A stretch of DNA of 64,000 bases from Triglochin maritima (Eukaryota > Streptophyta > Magnoliopsida > Alismatales > Juncaginaceae). The notes under the pieces were generated by a model. The model saw only the letters and a list, made by a program, of their open reading frames with translations. It did no database searches and had not been told where the DNA came from. Shown piece by piece: positions 9,764 through 22,366 of the stretch (within the stretch, counting starts at the first letter, position 1; the number at the start of each line of letters is the position of its first letter). The stretch is from contig OY821784.1 in assembly GCA_963682175.1 (NCBI GenBank), positions 31,477,621-31,541,620 on the forward strand, written 5' to 3'. Both the position numbers and the translations under genes were made by a program.

Positions 9764-11335
9764 TGTAAGTAGATCGATCACTAATCTAGGGGTGAATAGA
9801 TTATATCCCAAATTTCTTAAATAATTGCACAATTAAAATAGTAAAGGAAAGATCGCAAACCAAAAGATGACTCCGGAGATTTATAGAGGTTCGATCACAC
9901 CACCGTGATCTAGTCCACTCCTCAAGTTCCGATCGCTCCTCTGATCCCTACATGAGAATTCACTATTATCTTCGTTTTGGGTCGAAAATAAACCCTCTTA
10001 AAATCGGAGCCTTGCGAACACCCTCGCCTTGCTCGGATCTCCTCTCACAACCTGAGAGGGTGCTTCCTCGAATATTTACAACATAATGGAAATTGAAAGA
10101 AGTTTTTGAACTCTAACTTGAATGCACTCAGGGATTGGAATTGAGCGTGGAGTGAATTTAATTGAATTTTGAGAGTTGGTGGAGCTTTGAAGGCTTGAAG
10201 ATTGGGAGCACAAGAGTACGAAGGATTTTACAAGTAGTGTATGAATTGTGTCTCTTAAATGAAGCTTATATAGCCTCCAAAAAATTGTGTCTCTTAAATG
10301 AAGTTTTGACCAATAAGAAGAAAGCAATGACTTAAGTTTGGGCAGAATTTAGAACATATTCAGTCGGCCGGGAAACAAACGGTCGTTTGAGATGTGGTTG
10401 TATTGGTCAGAATGCAGCACTCGGTTGACCAACTAGTGGTGGGATAACCGCTCACCAACTTCTAGTAACTTTTTTCTAATATCGACCAATTAAATTTGGT
10501 TCACCAAAATAAGTTCGGTTCACTGTTCAAAGATGGACAGTAAATAATTGTTGTGCTCTAGTGATCAAGTTCGGTCGACCGTGGCAACTTCAGTAGACCA
10601 ACGTAAACACGGGTCCACTGACATTGGCTTAGAAGTTGGTTTACGAATAACGGTTGAAAAGTTACGTGGAAAAGAGCCATTACGTTTTGATTAGCAACAA
10701 GGATTCGGTAAACCGAAGATAACTCGGTAGACCGATTAGGGACATTTCAAAAGGTGTTTCTCAATGACAAAAGATAAGTTTGTTGATGAACTTTTTGCCA
10801 CGTGGGCCAATAGGATGTGGTCGTTATGATAAAAGGCCCATGTCAGGTTCGGATGACCGATACCTCTTCGGTAGATCGAATTGAGATATCCGGAGATGGT
10901 CTGAATGCTCTTGAGAGGAATGGAATGGTTGACCGGTAAGCCTTCGCTAATCCGAACAAAGGATTCTAGGGAAGATCAAGTGGCTACTGACTCTAAGGAA
11001 ACGGTGCACCGGGAGTAACTTGGTTGTCCGTTTGGGACATGTTCGGTAGACCGAAAGGTCAATAGTCAACCGATAGAAACAGATTTCTCCTTTTGTGCAT
11101 CAAGTGTACGTTTCATCCTATGACTCAAAAAAATAGAAAATTACATGTAAAGTCCTTGAGCTTTGATTACAAGTCTTGAGCCTTGATGTTGAAGTTGATT
11201 AGTCCTTTAGTTTGTGCACGTACAATGTTAGGAGTATACAATATAAATGCAATTTGACAATAAGATGTGTGTGATATGCTAATTGGAGTTGTGCATAATA
11301 TTAGTTTGTTAATCATCAAAATTAAGAGTAATATG
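9764..11335 (-). repeat. Probable Copia 5' LTR (SIRE-like)
   Basis: Begins just outside the primer site with TGTAAGTAGATCG and soon shows CTAGGGGTGAATAGATT, a hallmark near the 3' end of large plant Copia LTRs. The far end reads, on the minus strand, TTTTGATGATTAACAAAC, resembling the start of such LTRs. Between them are many variants of CGGTCGACCG (10370-11080). The far boundary is approximate because the second LTR is outside the window. No gene seen. Confidence 0.6.
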
Positions 11336-12620
11336 GTAAAAAAGCCAACGCATTTCCGCCCATACGAATAGCTTGGCCTATTAGGCATACAGAACAACTT
11401 CAATCAGGAGGCATAATCTCAACTTGAATATGTCTTCAGCATTTCTATAGCTTTTGAATGCTGCTTCCAACATCAATATCTGAATATTAGGTTGTCCATT
11501 GAAATAATCCTTTATTAACGCTTACTGGTACAGTTCTCCTGTAACTCACCCTCTGACGGTACAATACCAAAGTTCAGACCGGTGATCATTGCAAACTCAT
11601 ATTTACTGAATCTACAGGTCTTAGAGCCTAAACAGAATGAACCTTGTCATCTCTACTACTGAGGATCTTGTGCAACAGTAACTGATAGCCATGCACACCA
11701 GAGAACTTTAATTCGTCCGCCTCGAGAAATTGTCTAAATGGGGATTCCTTTGCCCTTTCCAGCAAATTGTACTCCCAGAACTTCTCTTTTATGTCATTCA
11801 TGGGTTTACTGCCCCTGTATGTCACGTGGCCGGGGAAATGATCGTTGGTTGGAACTATTAGCTTCGGCATCTGGAAAAAAAATACAAGAAAAAACCACAA
11901 CCAGTTAAAAAACATGGGGAAAATTTGAAAGGAAAATGAAATCGAGCTCATCGAGCTGGAAGTTCTTTACATGTGAAAACAAATCGAACTAATATCAAAC
12001 CTACCGAACAAAAACGAACCTATCGAGCTCACATGCAAAAATGAATCAAACTAATATCGAACCTATCGAACTGAAACGAAAAATGGTTCGATTTCCATTG
12101 AGCACAACTATCAAACCCATCAAGGTGAATGGAAAAGAAGTTCGACTTCCATCGATCAGATCTATCGAGTAGCTATCGAACTACAATCAAATCTATCTAG
12201 AATCGTTGGTAACATAGGAAAACAGTTCTACTTCCAACTCAGATGACAAAACACAGATGAATACCAATAAATGGATGAAATCAACTACATTTCCGATAGA
12301 AACACTAACATGACCTAATGAACCTACATCAAAACGTAAAAAGAAACATAAAAAATGTCCTAAAATAAACCTTCATCATCGACTTCCAATGTAGGAGTTG
12401 TTTAGAAGGGTACGCTGCTGAGCTCGAATGACGGATCGAGTGCGGGAGAGAATGGATGCACGAACGAGAGGGAGAGAATGAGAAGACACAACAAATGCAA
12501 CGTGAGAGACAGAGAGGTTCACAACTATCGAAAGAAGGAGACAAAGAAAATTACTTGCTTATTTAAAGGGAAAGATATAGAGAAAGAGGGAAAGGTCCTA
12601 CGATTTGGGCAGTGGTGGTA
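11336..12620 (-). other. Transposon-derived DNA with a DUF1985-like exon and ATCGAGCTC-type repeats
   Basis: Apart from the exon at 11632-11877, this stretch holds scattered repeats of the type ACCTATCGAGCTC / ATATCGAACCTATCGA (11940-12180). They resemble the arrays at 26.3-28.8 kb inside a Mutator-like element, suggesting a second copy of a related transposon. I find no terminal repeats here. Confidence 0.4.
11632..11877 (-). pseudogene. DUF1985-like exon of a transposon-carried gene
   Basis: On the minus strand a pyrimidine-rich tract ending TTTTTTTTCCAG precedes ATGCCGAAG, giving an open exon with MPKLIVPTNDHFPGHVTYRG, KEKFWEYNLLERAKESPF and ELKFSGVHGYQLLLHKI. The last pattern (hydrophobic-FSG-x-LLLH) resembles DUF1985, a domain found beside Ulp1-type proteases in plant Mutator-like and other transposons. 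I see no protease domain nearby. Stop at about 11632. The domain call rests on pattern memory only. Confidence 0.4.
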
Positions 12621-14512
12621 TTTGTTGGATGACATCCAACAAGGGGATGTTAACCTTCACTTGTTTAAAGACCTCTAACATCTTATCCATTGTGTCACTC
12701 TACTTTTTGGTTAACCTACTAGGATAGGGAGCTTTTGGCAGCCTCAGCATCTTCATCACCATCATTTCCACTGAGGGGCTGCACAAATGGTGGTGGCAAG
12801 GAAATGTGATTGACAACCTGCTTTCCATTCATTAAGGTTACAATGACATTGACATGGTGAACATGTTCCTCCACATGGTTCACTTGCCGCCCCCGAGGTA
12901 CCGAACTGTCATTTTGCAAGTGTGGTTGTCGGTACATGCGGGGGTTAGCCTCAGGCTGGCTTGGCAGAGTCCCTCGCTCTCTCTCATGTACAGACTGAGC
13001 CAAGCTCAAGAGATTTGATGGTCTGCTGATTCAATGTGAGAACTTGACTTGTGGATGACATAAAGTTTTCATCGAGTTCTCAAGTCCAGGAGTCAAGTTC
13101 TCAAGTGAATTAAACCAGGTTTCCATGTTGTTAGAATTTGGGAGACCCGATTGGTTGGTGATCTGGGCTTGGGGTGGCTAAAAAGATTGTGAATGCATGG
13201 GAGGTTGGTGTAGTCTATTAGGTGGTCTAGAGAAGTTTGAAGGACCACCCTGGGCATTGTTTTGGTTCCATGAAAAGTTGGGGTGGTTCCTCCATCCAGG
13301 ATTATATGATGATGAGTATGAGTCATTCCTGGATCTATCATAGATGGCATTGAGTTGTTCCATCTCAGGAGGAATGGATGCACACTCACCTCCTACATGA
13401 CCTATCCTACCACATAAATAACAAGGAACTGGACAAGATGCAAACACATGTGAGACACCTTGTTGGTTTTGGAGCTCAATCGAATCTATACGGCGCATTA
13501 AAGCCGCCATGAGTGCCTCAGTGGCCGTAGTGGTATCGACAGCAAATGTGGCACCTGATCTGTCAAGTTTGCATTCCCAATCCTTGCTCCTATGCTAGAT
13601 GGTGGTGGTGGTTCCCCCACACTCTCCCACTGCATGGTTTTCTCTTCTAGGAAAGCCCATGCCTCCTTTTCATCCTTTCCTAAGAACTCTCCTTGACACA
13701 TGGACTCAAGGAGCGTTCGTGATAGGATGTGAAAACCCTCGTAGACAATCTGACAAAGGCACCACAACTCGATGCCATGGTGAGGGCATGAGGATAGTAG
13801 CTCCTTGAACCTCTCTAAGTATGCACGGAATGATTCAGTCTCATGTTGATAGAACAAATTGATTTCATTCCTCAGTTTTTGAGTCTGATGATTTGGAAAG
13901 TACTTCTTAAGGAATGCAGATTGAAATTCATCCCAAGTCCTAAAGACATTTACCTGGGTGTTGTACAACCACTTCGTTACCTGGTTGTTGTGCAACCACT
14001 TTGTGGCATCATCCTGTAGTGCAAAGGGAACAAGCCGAAGGTGGACGGAGTCTGTGCTAAGTTGTTGCAGCATGAACATAGCACAGACCTCCTCAAATTC
14101 CCTGAGAAAAATATAGGGGTCACCATTCCCAGGGAAGTGAGGCAACATGGAGATAAACTGAGGCTAAACCTCAGAAGTGGTTCCCATTCACCTCTGGCAA
14201 TACAATGCAAGAAGGCAGAGTAGTACGACTCAGGTAGCATCGGTCGCGGAGGGCAATGGGAACCTGGGGAACCAATTGATGAGGTCGTGGATCCCCCACC
14301 TTCTGGATCAGAGGGTGGTGGAGTCCAAAACCTGAGTCGTCCTCGTTTGGTCCACGACTCGTCACGGTCCTGGGACTATGTAGGACACGGGACAAGGATG
14401 TGTTTGAAAAGTTGACAATCGAGAACAAATCGATGTCGTATCTCGTCAAACGACCCGCAACGTCTCGTGACCACACTAGCATGCACAAAGTTGCGCACCC
14501 ACACAAGTTCAA
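12620..14512 (-). pseudogene. Gypsy (Athila-like) gag, truncated
   Basis: Minus-strand Gag in several frames. N-terminal part at 14512-14171 (IALRDRCYLSRTTLPSCIVL); Retrotrans_gag domain at 14148-13600 (YIFLREFEEVCAMFM, FLKKYFPNHQTQKLRNEINL, CPHHGIELWCLCQIVYEG); zinc knuckle CYLCGRIGHVGGEC near 13430-13385; and the C-terminal stretch including RSGRQ-like sequence at 13009-12719. A 27-bp tandem duplication inside the gag domain yields KWLHNNQVT/KWLYNTQVN. Sequence matching the family B Gag-to-protease linker continues to about 12620, where the element is cut off; protease and polymerase are missing. Confidence 0.85.
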
Positions 14513-15542
14513 CGAAAAAGAAAGAAACCTTTTTTTTAAATAATTAAAACAGAAGGTGCGTAGAGGAGACGATGGGAAGACTCAGATGAGAGGGACTGAC
14601 TCAAGAGAGAAGAGAAGAAGTCCTTATGCTACGGTGGGTAGGTACTAGTAGAAGAACACAAGCAAGCAAGGCTCAAACAACCTAAGGTTGCTATAGGTCC
14701 TCACAGTTAGACGACGCCTAACTGTGAGGTCACGCGACCTCAACACGCCTCACCTCCCTACGAAGAAGACCACAAACCCCAACAAGTGAGCCAAGATCCA
14801 GATATCTTGTCTCTCCTACTATCGACAGAGTGGGCGATGCCGATCACTCTCCTAATGCGCCTGAGATCCTTAGGGGCCATTGTCTACTTGATTTTAAAAT
14901 TAGGCTTTTTGAGAGGTGTTTTGTGGGGCTGAATGAAGGGGTGATGAAATCCCCCACCTTATCTTGAAAACTATAGGTGGTGCCCCTTAAAGATGTTTTG
15001 ATTCCTTAATTTATCAAGAAACTCACCAATCAAACACTCATCTCACTCTTGTTCCAATGCAATTCCTACTAACTAATGCATGGTCATACGACCAAATGCA
15101 TGAATGAGAGTAGGAAATGTGTACCTCACGCCAGCGCTCAACAACTAAAGTAAAGCAAAATAAAAGACAAACTACATGCCTAAGTCAAGTATATGATGCA
15201 TGACCTAAACAAGCAAGAATGCCTAATCTTTTTGCTTTGGGATTTAGTGGCAAAGTTGATTAAAAGGGGATTGATTATTGAATTGGAGGCAAACTACATG
15301 TCAAAACATGCCAAATTTAGCCCTAGAACACTATATTGAGTATAACAACCGACCAAAGAAAGAAGGAGGGAAACAAAGCTTACCAGACCGCCAGTGTATT
15401 GGCGGTCCATTTAGCTCCGCTTTCCTCCACACTTCTCCTGTTAACTTCCCTTGATCTTCAGAGCCTCCTGAAACAAAGAAAAACTACAAAAAAAAGATTA
15501 AATCCACTCGAATTGTCCAAACCAGAGTCTGGACAAAGCACC
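14513..15542 (-). other. Leader region of the truncated Gypsy element
   Basis: Non-coding 5' leader, related to 3726-4799 and 53987-54359. It contains GACCGCCAGTGTATTGGCGGTC near 15388-15409, a longer-spaced version of the family A palindrome. Confidence 0.65.
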
Positions 15543-15560
15543 TCCTTGGCAACAGTGCCA
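15543..15560 (-). other. Primer-binding site, tRNA-Asp (degenerate)
   Basis: TCCTTGGCAACAGTGCCA is the minus-orientation tRNA-Asp site with four mismatches to the perfect site at 52761-52778. It sits 6 bp from the LTR. Confidence 0.7.
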
Positions 15561-15566
15561 AAAACT

Positions 15567-16992
15567 TGGTAAATGTTTTATTAATTAACAGCAAGTGCAC
15601 AACGTCGGTGAAGACGCGACAAGTACAGGTTGATCCACGGGGAGGTGAGTAGCTTCTGGTTTGTCCAAAATCAAATGGCGAATAAAGGGAGAAGAGATTT
15701 GATTATGCTACGCTAAACTACATTAAACTAGTAAGTAACAAATGCAAAGAAGGCAACTAGCGATGGATTAAAACTGAACTAAGAGAGCTTAATAACTAGG
15801 CTGGAAATCAGGAAGAGAAACCCCTGAGGGGTGGAGTGAATGTACACATGCAATAAGATGGCGAAGAATGAATTCAATGTGAACAAATGTATGTTGTGTT
15901 TTCATGCATAAGAAGTGTCTAATGGATATGGCAAAACCTATCAATCCAATCACTAACCTAGTTGATTAACATTCTCATACACAAGTTGGTTATTTCAGAA
16001 CCTAAACAAGCATGGGAGGTGTCTAATAGTTGTGGCGAAACCCATCAAGTGAAGTGTTCTACTCTAAACAACCAAACATATATTCACATTTATCAACACA
16101 TTTCAAGATAAAGCATTCATTCCCATTCTTTATTGCATGTATAAACATCATCTCCACCCTCAAAGGGGGATGGAACTACACACTACTCATTAAACTATAA
16201 ACTACATTAAGAAAAGGAGACATTCTAATTATACTACGATAAAGAAAACAAACAAGCTAAACATGCAAGCATTAAAACAAAGACAACATTAAAACAAACT
16301 ATGAAGAATTTATATATTTACATGACTCACATTACAAGTAGCATTCTTCTCCACATTGAGTTTTGCTCTAAGCCTTATTCCAAGAAGAGAGAATGCCACC
16401 AAGTATGTAGTAAATGCAAAGGATGAGGACGAGTTCTCTTTATAGTCATAGAAAAATATAATCGGGGACAATCCTCCGATGTAGGACTAATGAAACATTC
16501 TCAGAATAGACATACACATATAACCCATATCCATAAGAAACTAGGTCGGATTTTGAGAAAAAGGGACCACTAATTGGCGATCTTGGGCCGCCCATTGGCG
16601 GTCACTTTTTCTCGGATCGGACCCTTTTTTGCATATCTTCTTTATTGCTTCAATTAGTCACGTGGAGTGCACTCGGAGCGGTTATTGGAGTCTAGACCCA
16701 AATCTAATTTCCAAAATACTCCTTATGATGTTGCGGAGTTTCTTGATTTGCTATTTAGTCATTTCGGGCTTACGTCTGGGTCCTCCCCTCTTGCATATGG
16801 GTCCTTGTGTATGACCAAGAGGTCCATTTTGCTTCATTTAAGTCATTTCTTCTTACGTTTCAGTCCTTCTTCTCATCATTTCTCTTCTTTATTACCTAAT
16901 ACCTGAAATATAACAACAAACACTCGAGTAGCACAATATTGGGGTAAAATTGAGGATATATAGCATGAATATGATGCATGATATGCTACTAA
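15567..16992 (-). repeat. 5' LTR of the truncated Gypsy element
   Basis: An older relative of the family A LTR in minus orientation, containing GTGCACAACG-type sequence near the edge, the paired motif TTGGCGATC/GCCGCCCATTGGCGGTC at about 16572-16605, and the reversed hairpin and TATA region near 16430-16490. The outer end, near 16992, is judged by alignment with the start of the solo LTR at 17856. Confidence 0.75.
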
Positions 16993-17850
16993 TAAATGAT
17001 CCATTGATGTATTGAGTTTAAAAATATTACGCAGAGTCGCCTCACATCTCTCTGATGGTGAATTGTTGATTGATTGAGCTTAATTAATCTACTGGTGCAC
17101 ATAGAGTTATGCAAAGTTCAAGCATGACCAATGCATAATGTAATGTTGCCTACCATTTGTCTATAATAGTGATCCATGTTATTAAATTTGAGATTTTATT
17201 GTATCTTTTTGGAATCTACAATGAATAGTTACTCGTTACTAGCTACAATTCAGTTTTGGAAGCAGCTATTGTTGTTTACATGCGAATATTGAAAGATCAA
17301 CCACTAATACATTTGTAATTAACCACAATTGTCAGGCAGAAAAATAACATCAACCCACATTGATGTAAGAAACCCAGGTATTTACCGAATATCGATGTTC
17401 AAATAAAAGTTGAGATGTGTAAAATAAGATTAACCAAACTGAGTTTTTGTTCAAATTTGATATGCGTGAAAACTATCATTAAGCAGTTGAATTTACGATT
17501 GGAAAATGAAATCACTGGCACTTGAGAACAATGTACAAATGAGACGGCTTAAATGACACATTTGATTTTAAAGAACAAATTTGAGTTTGAAAGGACATAT
17601 TCGTGGTTTATATAACAAATTCATGTTCTTCAAAGGGCAGACTTGTGGTTTAGGACCCTTCCTAGTTTTAAAGGGAACTTTCAAGTTTAAAACTTTCAAT
17701 GATGGATTTGTGCTTTACATATCAGACTCGTGTCCTTTAAAGGACACACGTGTCCTTTAAATGATATAAGTCCCTTTACAGGACCGACTTGAGTTCAAAG
17801 GACAAATCCTTGCTTTAAAAAAACAAACTCGTGTCCTCTTATAGGGCATG
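16993..17850. repeat. Non-coding DNA ending in a degenerate TTTAAAGGAC minisatellite
   Basis: No gene. From about 17550 there are at least ten variants of a 20-30-bp unit built on (G/T)TTTAAAGGACA...CTTGTG. The array continues at 19252-19420 after the solo LTR. Confidence 0.6.
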
Positions 17851-17855
17851 ATGTG
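17851..17855. repeat. Target-site duplication ATGTG, left
   Basis: ATGTG directly before the solo LTR; the same 5 bp follow it at 19247-19251. Confidence 0.88.
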
Positions 17856-19246
17856 TGATTAGCATCATATCATGCATATATTTGTGTCTTATATCATTTA
17901 TTTTCAGCCTAAGCAATGCTACGTAATGAGTTTTATGTTTAATTTCAGGAATAAACATGTTTGAGAAGAAGAAGAGACGCAAAAAGGACTTAAAAGCAAA
18001 GAAAATGACTAAATTGCAAGACTTATGGACTCAGATGAAAGAGAGAAGGACCCAGATATAAAACCAAAAGGACCAATGAGCAAATCAAGAAGCTCTACAC
18101 CATCATGAGGAGTATTTTGGCAATTATATCCGGGCCTAGCCATCAACAACCAAATCGGGTTCATAAAACATCAAGAAATCAAGCCAGAACCGGGCCACCG
18201 AAATCCAGACTCGATCAGAAGCATCCAGACTGCCAATTGGTTGTCCCAGATTGCCAATTGGTGGTCCAAATGACTCCAAATAGTTCATGGTTTAGTCGGG
18301 TGTTCGATTATGTTGTTTTATGTCCATTTATAGTATGCGTTTAGTCCCATACCGGGGGATTGTCTTTGGTTACCTTTTTCTATGACTATAAATAGAACTC
18401 TTCCTCCGCCATTGTATTTACCCATTGCTTGGTGGCACTCTCTCTACTTAGAGTAAGCCTTAGAGCAAAACTCAAGTGGAGAAGAATGCTACTTGTAATG
18501 TGAGTCATGTAAATAAAATAATTTTCTTAGTTGGTTTTATATTGTCTCTTTCGATTCTTGCATGTTTAGTTTAATTTCGTTTTGTCTTCTTTTCTTAATG
18601 AGTAGTGAGTAGTTCCATCCCCATTTGGGGTGGAGGTAGTGTAGAATATGTGATAATGATGGGTTATTTCATTTGTGCCATTTCATATGCTTAATATAGA
18701 TTTATACTTGTAGCATGCTTAAACTTGTATTATATGGGATAATGTCCACACTAGGTACTTATCTCATGCTAGCTTTAGAGTTTATCTTGTTGCTTGTAAT
18801 GGTTTGATGGGAATGACTTGTTATGTATGGATCCATGTTTGGGGCACATTCACATGAATGATTGAGGTTGTATGTAGGATTGATTGATACCCTAATGGCC
18901 ACTTGATAGTCTAAAATCAACCTCAACTTTATGCGAGATATGCATTTCATAGTTTGCCATGTAGTGTTATGCATCCTACACTTAGATTCTACACAAAATA
19001 CACTTGTTCCTAATTGAAATGCAGACCTACTCACACACACATACCTACACACCTCCACTCCATGGGGGTTTAGTCCACTTGTTAGTTCATTCGTAGTCTA
19101 GTTTAGTGTAATTCAACTTCTTCTCCCATCTCTTCCCACTTACCTTCAAAAGAACCAGAGTTGACACACCTCTCTGTGGATCCACCCGTATTTGTCATGT
19201 ATTCACCGACATCGTGCACTTACGGTATTTAAAACGAACACAATCA
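17856..19246 (+). mobile_element. Family A solo LTR
   Basis: A single 1391-bp LTR, TGATTAGCATC...CAATCA, with no primer site or polypurine tract attached, flanked by ATGTG on both sides. TATA box at 18387-18395. Palindrome pair in worn form (GACTGCCAATTGG and TTGCCAATTGGTGG) at 18228-18264. It arose by unequal recombination between two LTRs of a full element. It is more diverged than the copies at 2149 or 48302. Confidence 0.9.
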
Positions 19247-19251
19247 ATGTG
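19247..19251. repeat. Target-site duplication ATGTG, right
   Basis: Matches 17851-17855. Confidence 0.88.
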
Positions 19252-19785
19252 GTTTAAAGACCATTTCAAGGTTTAAAGAACATACAAGTATTTTAAAGGA
19301 CATACGTATCATTTAAAGGACATAAGTGACCTTCAAAGAACATGCTTATGGTTTAAGGACTCTTTTGAGTTTTAAATAAAACTTTGAGTATCCAAGGACA
19401 GACTTTAAAGGTTATGTTTCTTAATAACACGTCAGAATTTAGGTTAAATCTGACGTGATATATCCTTTTTATTTGGAAGGACAAATTTATTCGATACTTT
19501 TTTTGTTTATATGTGATATGAGGGTGTTGAATGTATGTTTGTCTACAAGTTATACTTCCAGATATGATATGTAATTTTTATTGGATTTCTTGCATAAACT
19601 AAAGTTATATATGTTTTTTAATATTAAATTTACATGCATCCAAAACTATAATTCAGATTATTACAAATGATAGTTGGATACTAATGAATTGGACATGAAT
19701 ACTTTGGATTCACAAAACATATTAGAGATCTATTTATAATATACAAAACTATTATATTATAGTGACAAACGCCATACATATCAGA

Positions 19786-19787
<2 letters not shown>
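19252..19787. repeat. Right half of the TTTAAAGGAC minisatellite, then AT-rich DNA
   Basis: Units such as GTTTAAAGAACATAC, TTTTAAAGGACATACG and ATTTAAAGGACATAAG run to about 19420. The rest is AT-rich with nothing recognisable. Confidence 0.6.

Positions 19788-19825
<38 letters not shown>
19788..19825. repeat. (AT)n microsatellite
   Basis: Uninterrupted AT run of about 19 repeats, at the border of the GRF-like relic. Confidence 0.95.
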
Positions 19826-19827
<2 letters not shown>

Positions 19828-20425
19828 CAAAAACACAAACACACAAAAAATTATAAATCTCTTCCAAGTCAATTGTAAGAGACTGATCCTCTCAGATGTC
19901 ACCTGCAAGCCCAACAAGTAGTTTTGTTTATCTCTTGGGCCTGTCTCAACTTTGCAAGCTTCCAGAGAAGTTTCCATGTCCTTAAGTTCGTTATGCTCTT
20001 GTCGGGTTTCTCCACTGGTGGTACCAGTATTCCATCATCCCAGGCGAAGTACTGATAGTAATGGGTTGGCTCCGAGGAGCCACAGAAATAGAGCTTTTTG
20101 CAAAGTTTGTTTGGAGTGGTGGACCATATCTCCATTGCCTTGAAACCTCACCTACAAGTGTGATAAGGTAGATGTAAAACTCCCAGTATTTCAACGAGGG
20201 GACAATCTCCCCATATTGGTCTACCAGTTATATTCTAATCTTCATCACTTGAGTAGTCGTTGTGGGAATTGTGTTGGAAGGCTATTTTTTGGTGGATCGA
20301 ATGCACAACTGGAGACAACCTTTTAGTTCATTGTATGCTAAGAGCTCAACCTTCCATAGTTCCATTCCTTCTATAATATCGTTGGTTGTAGTGTCTTCCA
20401 TTCATACTTCCTAAACCCTTCCAAC
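19826..20425 (-). pseudogene. GRF-finger-like gene relic, inverted copy of 25800-26290
   Basis: The minus strand parallels the + strand at 25800-26290: 3' flank with AAATTTTTTGTGTG-like sequence, then KLLWKLAKLRQAQEINKT, then YFCGSSEPTHYYQYFAWDDG, in two frames (20194-19991 and 20135-19899). The motif pattern CGSS...YFxWDDG resembles the end of a GRF zinc finger (C-x-F-F-x-W). Metal-binding cysteines are partly lost, and the frame is broken. An hAT element (20426-21649) was inserted into its 5' side. Function unknown; the GRF link is inference. Confidence 0.5.
20418..20425. repeat. 8-bp target duplication CTTCCAAC, left
   Basis: CTTCCAAC before the hAT terminus; CTTCCACC follows the other end at 21650-21657 (7 of 8 match). 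Eight-bp duplications are the hAT signature. Confidence 0.75.
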
Positions 20426-21649
20426 TAGGGGTGGCAATGGTTTGTTCCGGTTCGGGTACTAGTAGAACCGGAACCGGATCCATATTATAAATTGGAACCC
20501 AGAACCGAACCGGATCAAGATCGGTTCCCAACTTGGGTACCCAGAACTGGATCTGTTTGGGTCATGGGTACCCAGAACTGGATCCGGTATATATATAAAA
20601 AATCCCTAAATTTAAATGTATACTATATTTCATCTCCACAACAACTTTACCACTTTAAACCATGAAATAATACTCAAGTAGTTGTATACACCTGCATTAC
20701 AATTGAAATAAATCAATGCATAGATGATAATATCTTCCCTGGTTGGAGATTTATACAACCAAATACATCTAAACAAGTTTATAAACAACAAAATCGATTA
20801 AAATGCTATAACATAATCATATCAAACGCAAGATACATGGATCTAAACAAACAAGAATAAGCAAAACAAAAACACATCAAACAAAACGATACATGTTCCT
20901 CGAGGCACTCGGATCGGCACAACAACACCAGGAAATGCCAGAAACAAGCAAACAAACTACAGATCCCACAACCAAAACCTCTTCACGGGGAGATGCTGAA
21001 TAGTGCAGATCAACAACCTGATCCTTAAGGAAAACATTGAATCAGCACATAACCGCTAAAAATGCCGAAACAAGCAATCACTTGTAAACTAGAAATGAAG
21101 AAGGATTAACAAAAATCAGCACATCAAATGCAACTATTAGATCACCAGACCAACACTAAACATGCCGAAACCTATTTCCCAAGAGAAACATGAATCGGCT
21201 CATAACCACCAGAATCAACAAGAAAATGTTAGAACTACATATGAATCAACACCAAATAGTACAAACACCACAAAAGGTAACAAACCACACCAGTCTCAAC
21301 CAACACGAAGAAAAGAAAGAATCAACAAGAAAACACAAAAAATGAACTTGTGTTTGATAAGTTTATACGGAAGAGGGAGAGTGGGAGAGGGAGGCGGTGA
21401 CCGAAGAGGTGTAGGGTTTTTTTGTGGATGTGGTGTGGGCAAATGGCAAGTCACGTGCAGTGTAGGTGTAGGATTTTTTTTAAAATAATAAACCAGATCC
21501 GGTTCCAATGGCAAGAACTAGACCCGAACTGGATCCAAGTCGGTTCTGAAATTGAATATCCATATCCGACCCATATCCGTTTTATCCTGGTTCGGTACCA
21601 CCGGATCCGGTTCGGTTTGACCGGTTCGGGATACCTATTGCCACCCCTA
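20426..21649. mobile_element. Non-autonomous hAT transposon (1.2 kb)
   Basis: Terminal inverted repeats TAGGGGTGGCAAT (20426-20438) and ATTGCCACCCCTA (21637-21649) match at all 13 positions. Subterminal zones at both ends are full of CCGGTTC / GGATCCGG motifs in opposite orientation, as expected for transposase-binding repeats. The 1.2-kb interior is AT-rich with no transposase. An 8-bp near-duplication surrounds it. hAT membership follows from TIR sequence and duplication length. Confidence 0.85.
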
Positions 21650-22366
21650 CTTCCACCACAATTCCAACTACCACTACAGCAGTAGAAAAATAGCCTCCTA
21701 ACAAAATTCCAACTTCGACCTACCCGGTGGATCTATATGGGGAGGGTATCCCATTCTTGATATACCTTAGTTGTTGAAGTGTAAAAAAAACAAAATCTTA
21801 AGAATTGCATAACATAAAATTAATTAATAAGATTATTAGACTCATGTATTTTTAAACAATACACTAAATTCAAATTATAATTATTATTTTAGAGTATTAT
21901 TTTGACAAGACAATATAAAGTTTAAGATGTATTATCATGGTTAATATTTATCATTAAGTTTTATGGTATGATTTTGTAAATATATTGTCAGTAATTAAGT
22001 TTCATTTCCATGGGTAGCTAAGGTTTTATCTTGGTTCGCAACACCTATTAGAACGCTCCATTTTTATAAAAATATTATGTCTAAGAAACAAAATGGGTAG
22101 GTGAAAAGACTAAAGAGATAGAAAATATAGGGTTTAAGTTATGCTACAGTGGAAAAAATAGAAACAAGAATGGGGTGGGGTCTTGGAATTGGAAGTGCGT
22201 GGAAGAATGTTATTCACGTGTCTGAATTGTGAGTTTTGTGTTCATTTCTACCCAACCGAAACTAGTTTGGGATTAAAGGCTTTGTTGTTGTGTGTATTGA
22301 CATGATTTAGAAGACAATCATGTTGTTTAAATTTTAAAACATGATTTTAATATTTTTGTTGTTAAA
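21650..22366. other. AT-rich spacer with a SINE-like 3' end
   Basis: No gene. AACTAGTTTGGGATTAAAGG followed by CTTTGTTGTTGTG (about 22258-22292) resembles the 3' tail of plant SINEs that end in TTG repeats; a near-copy lies at 33488-33522. Confidence 0.4.

Noticed and set aside
21162..21514. Overlapping open frames inside the short hAT element
   Set aside because: Low-complexity, no transposase motifs, no conservation visible.
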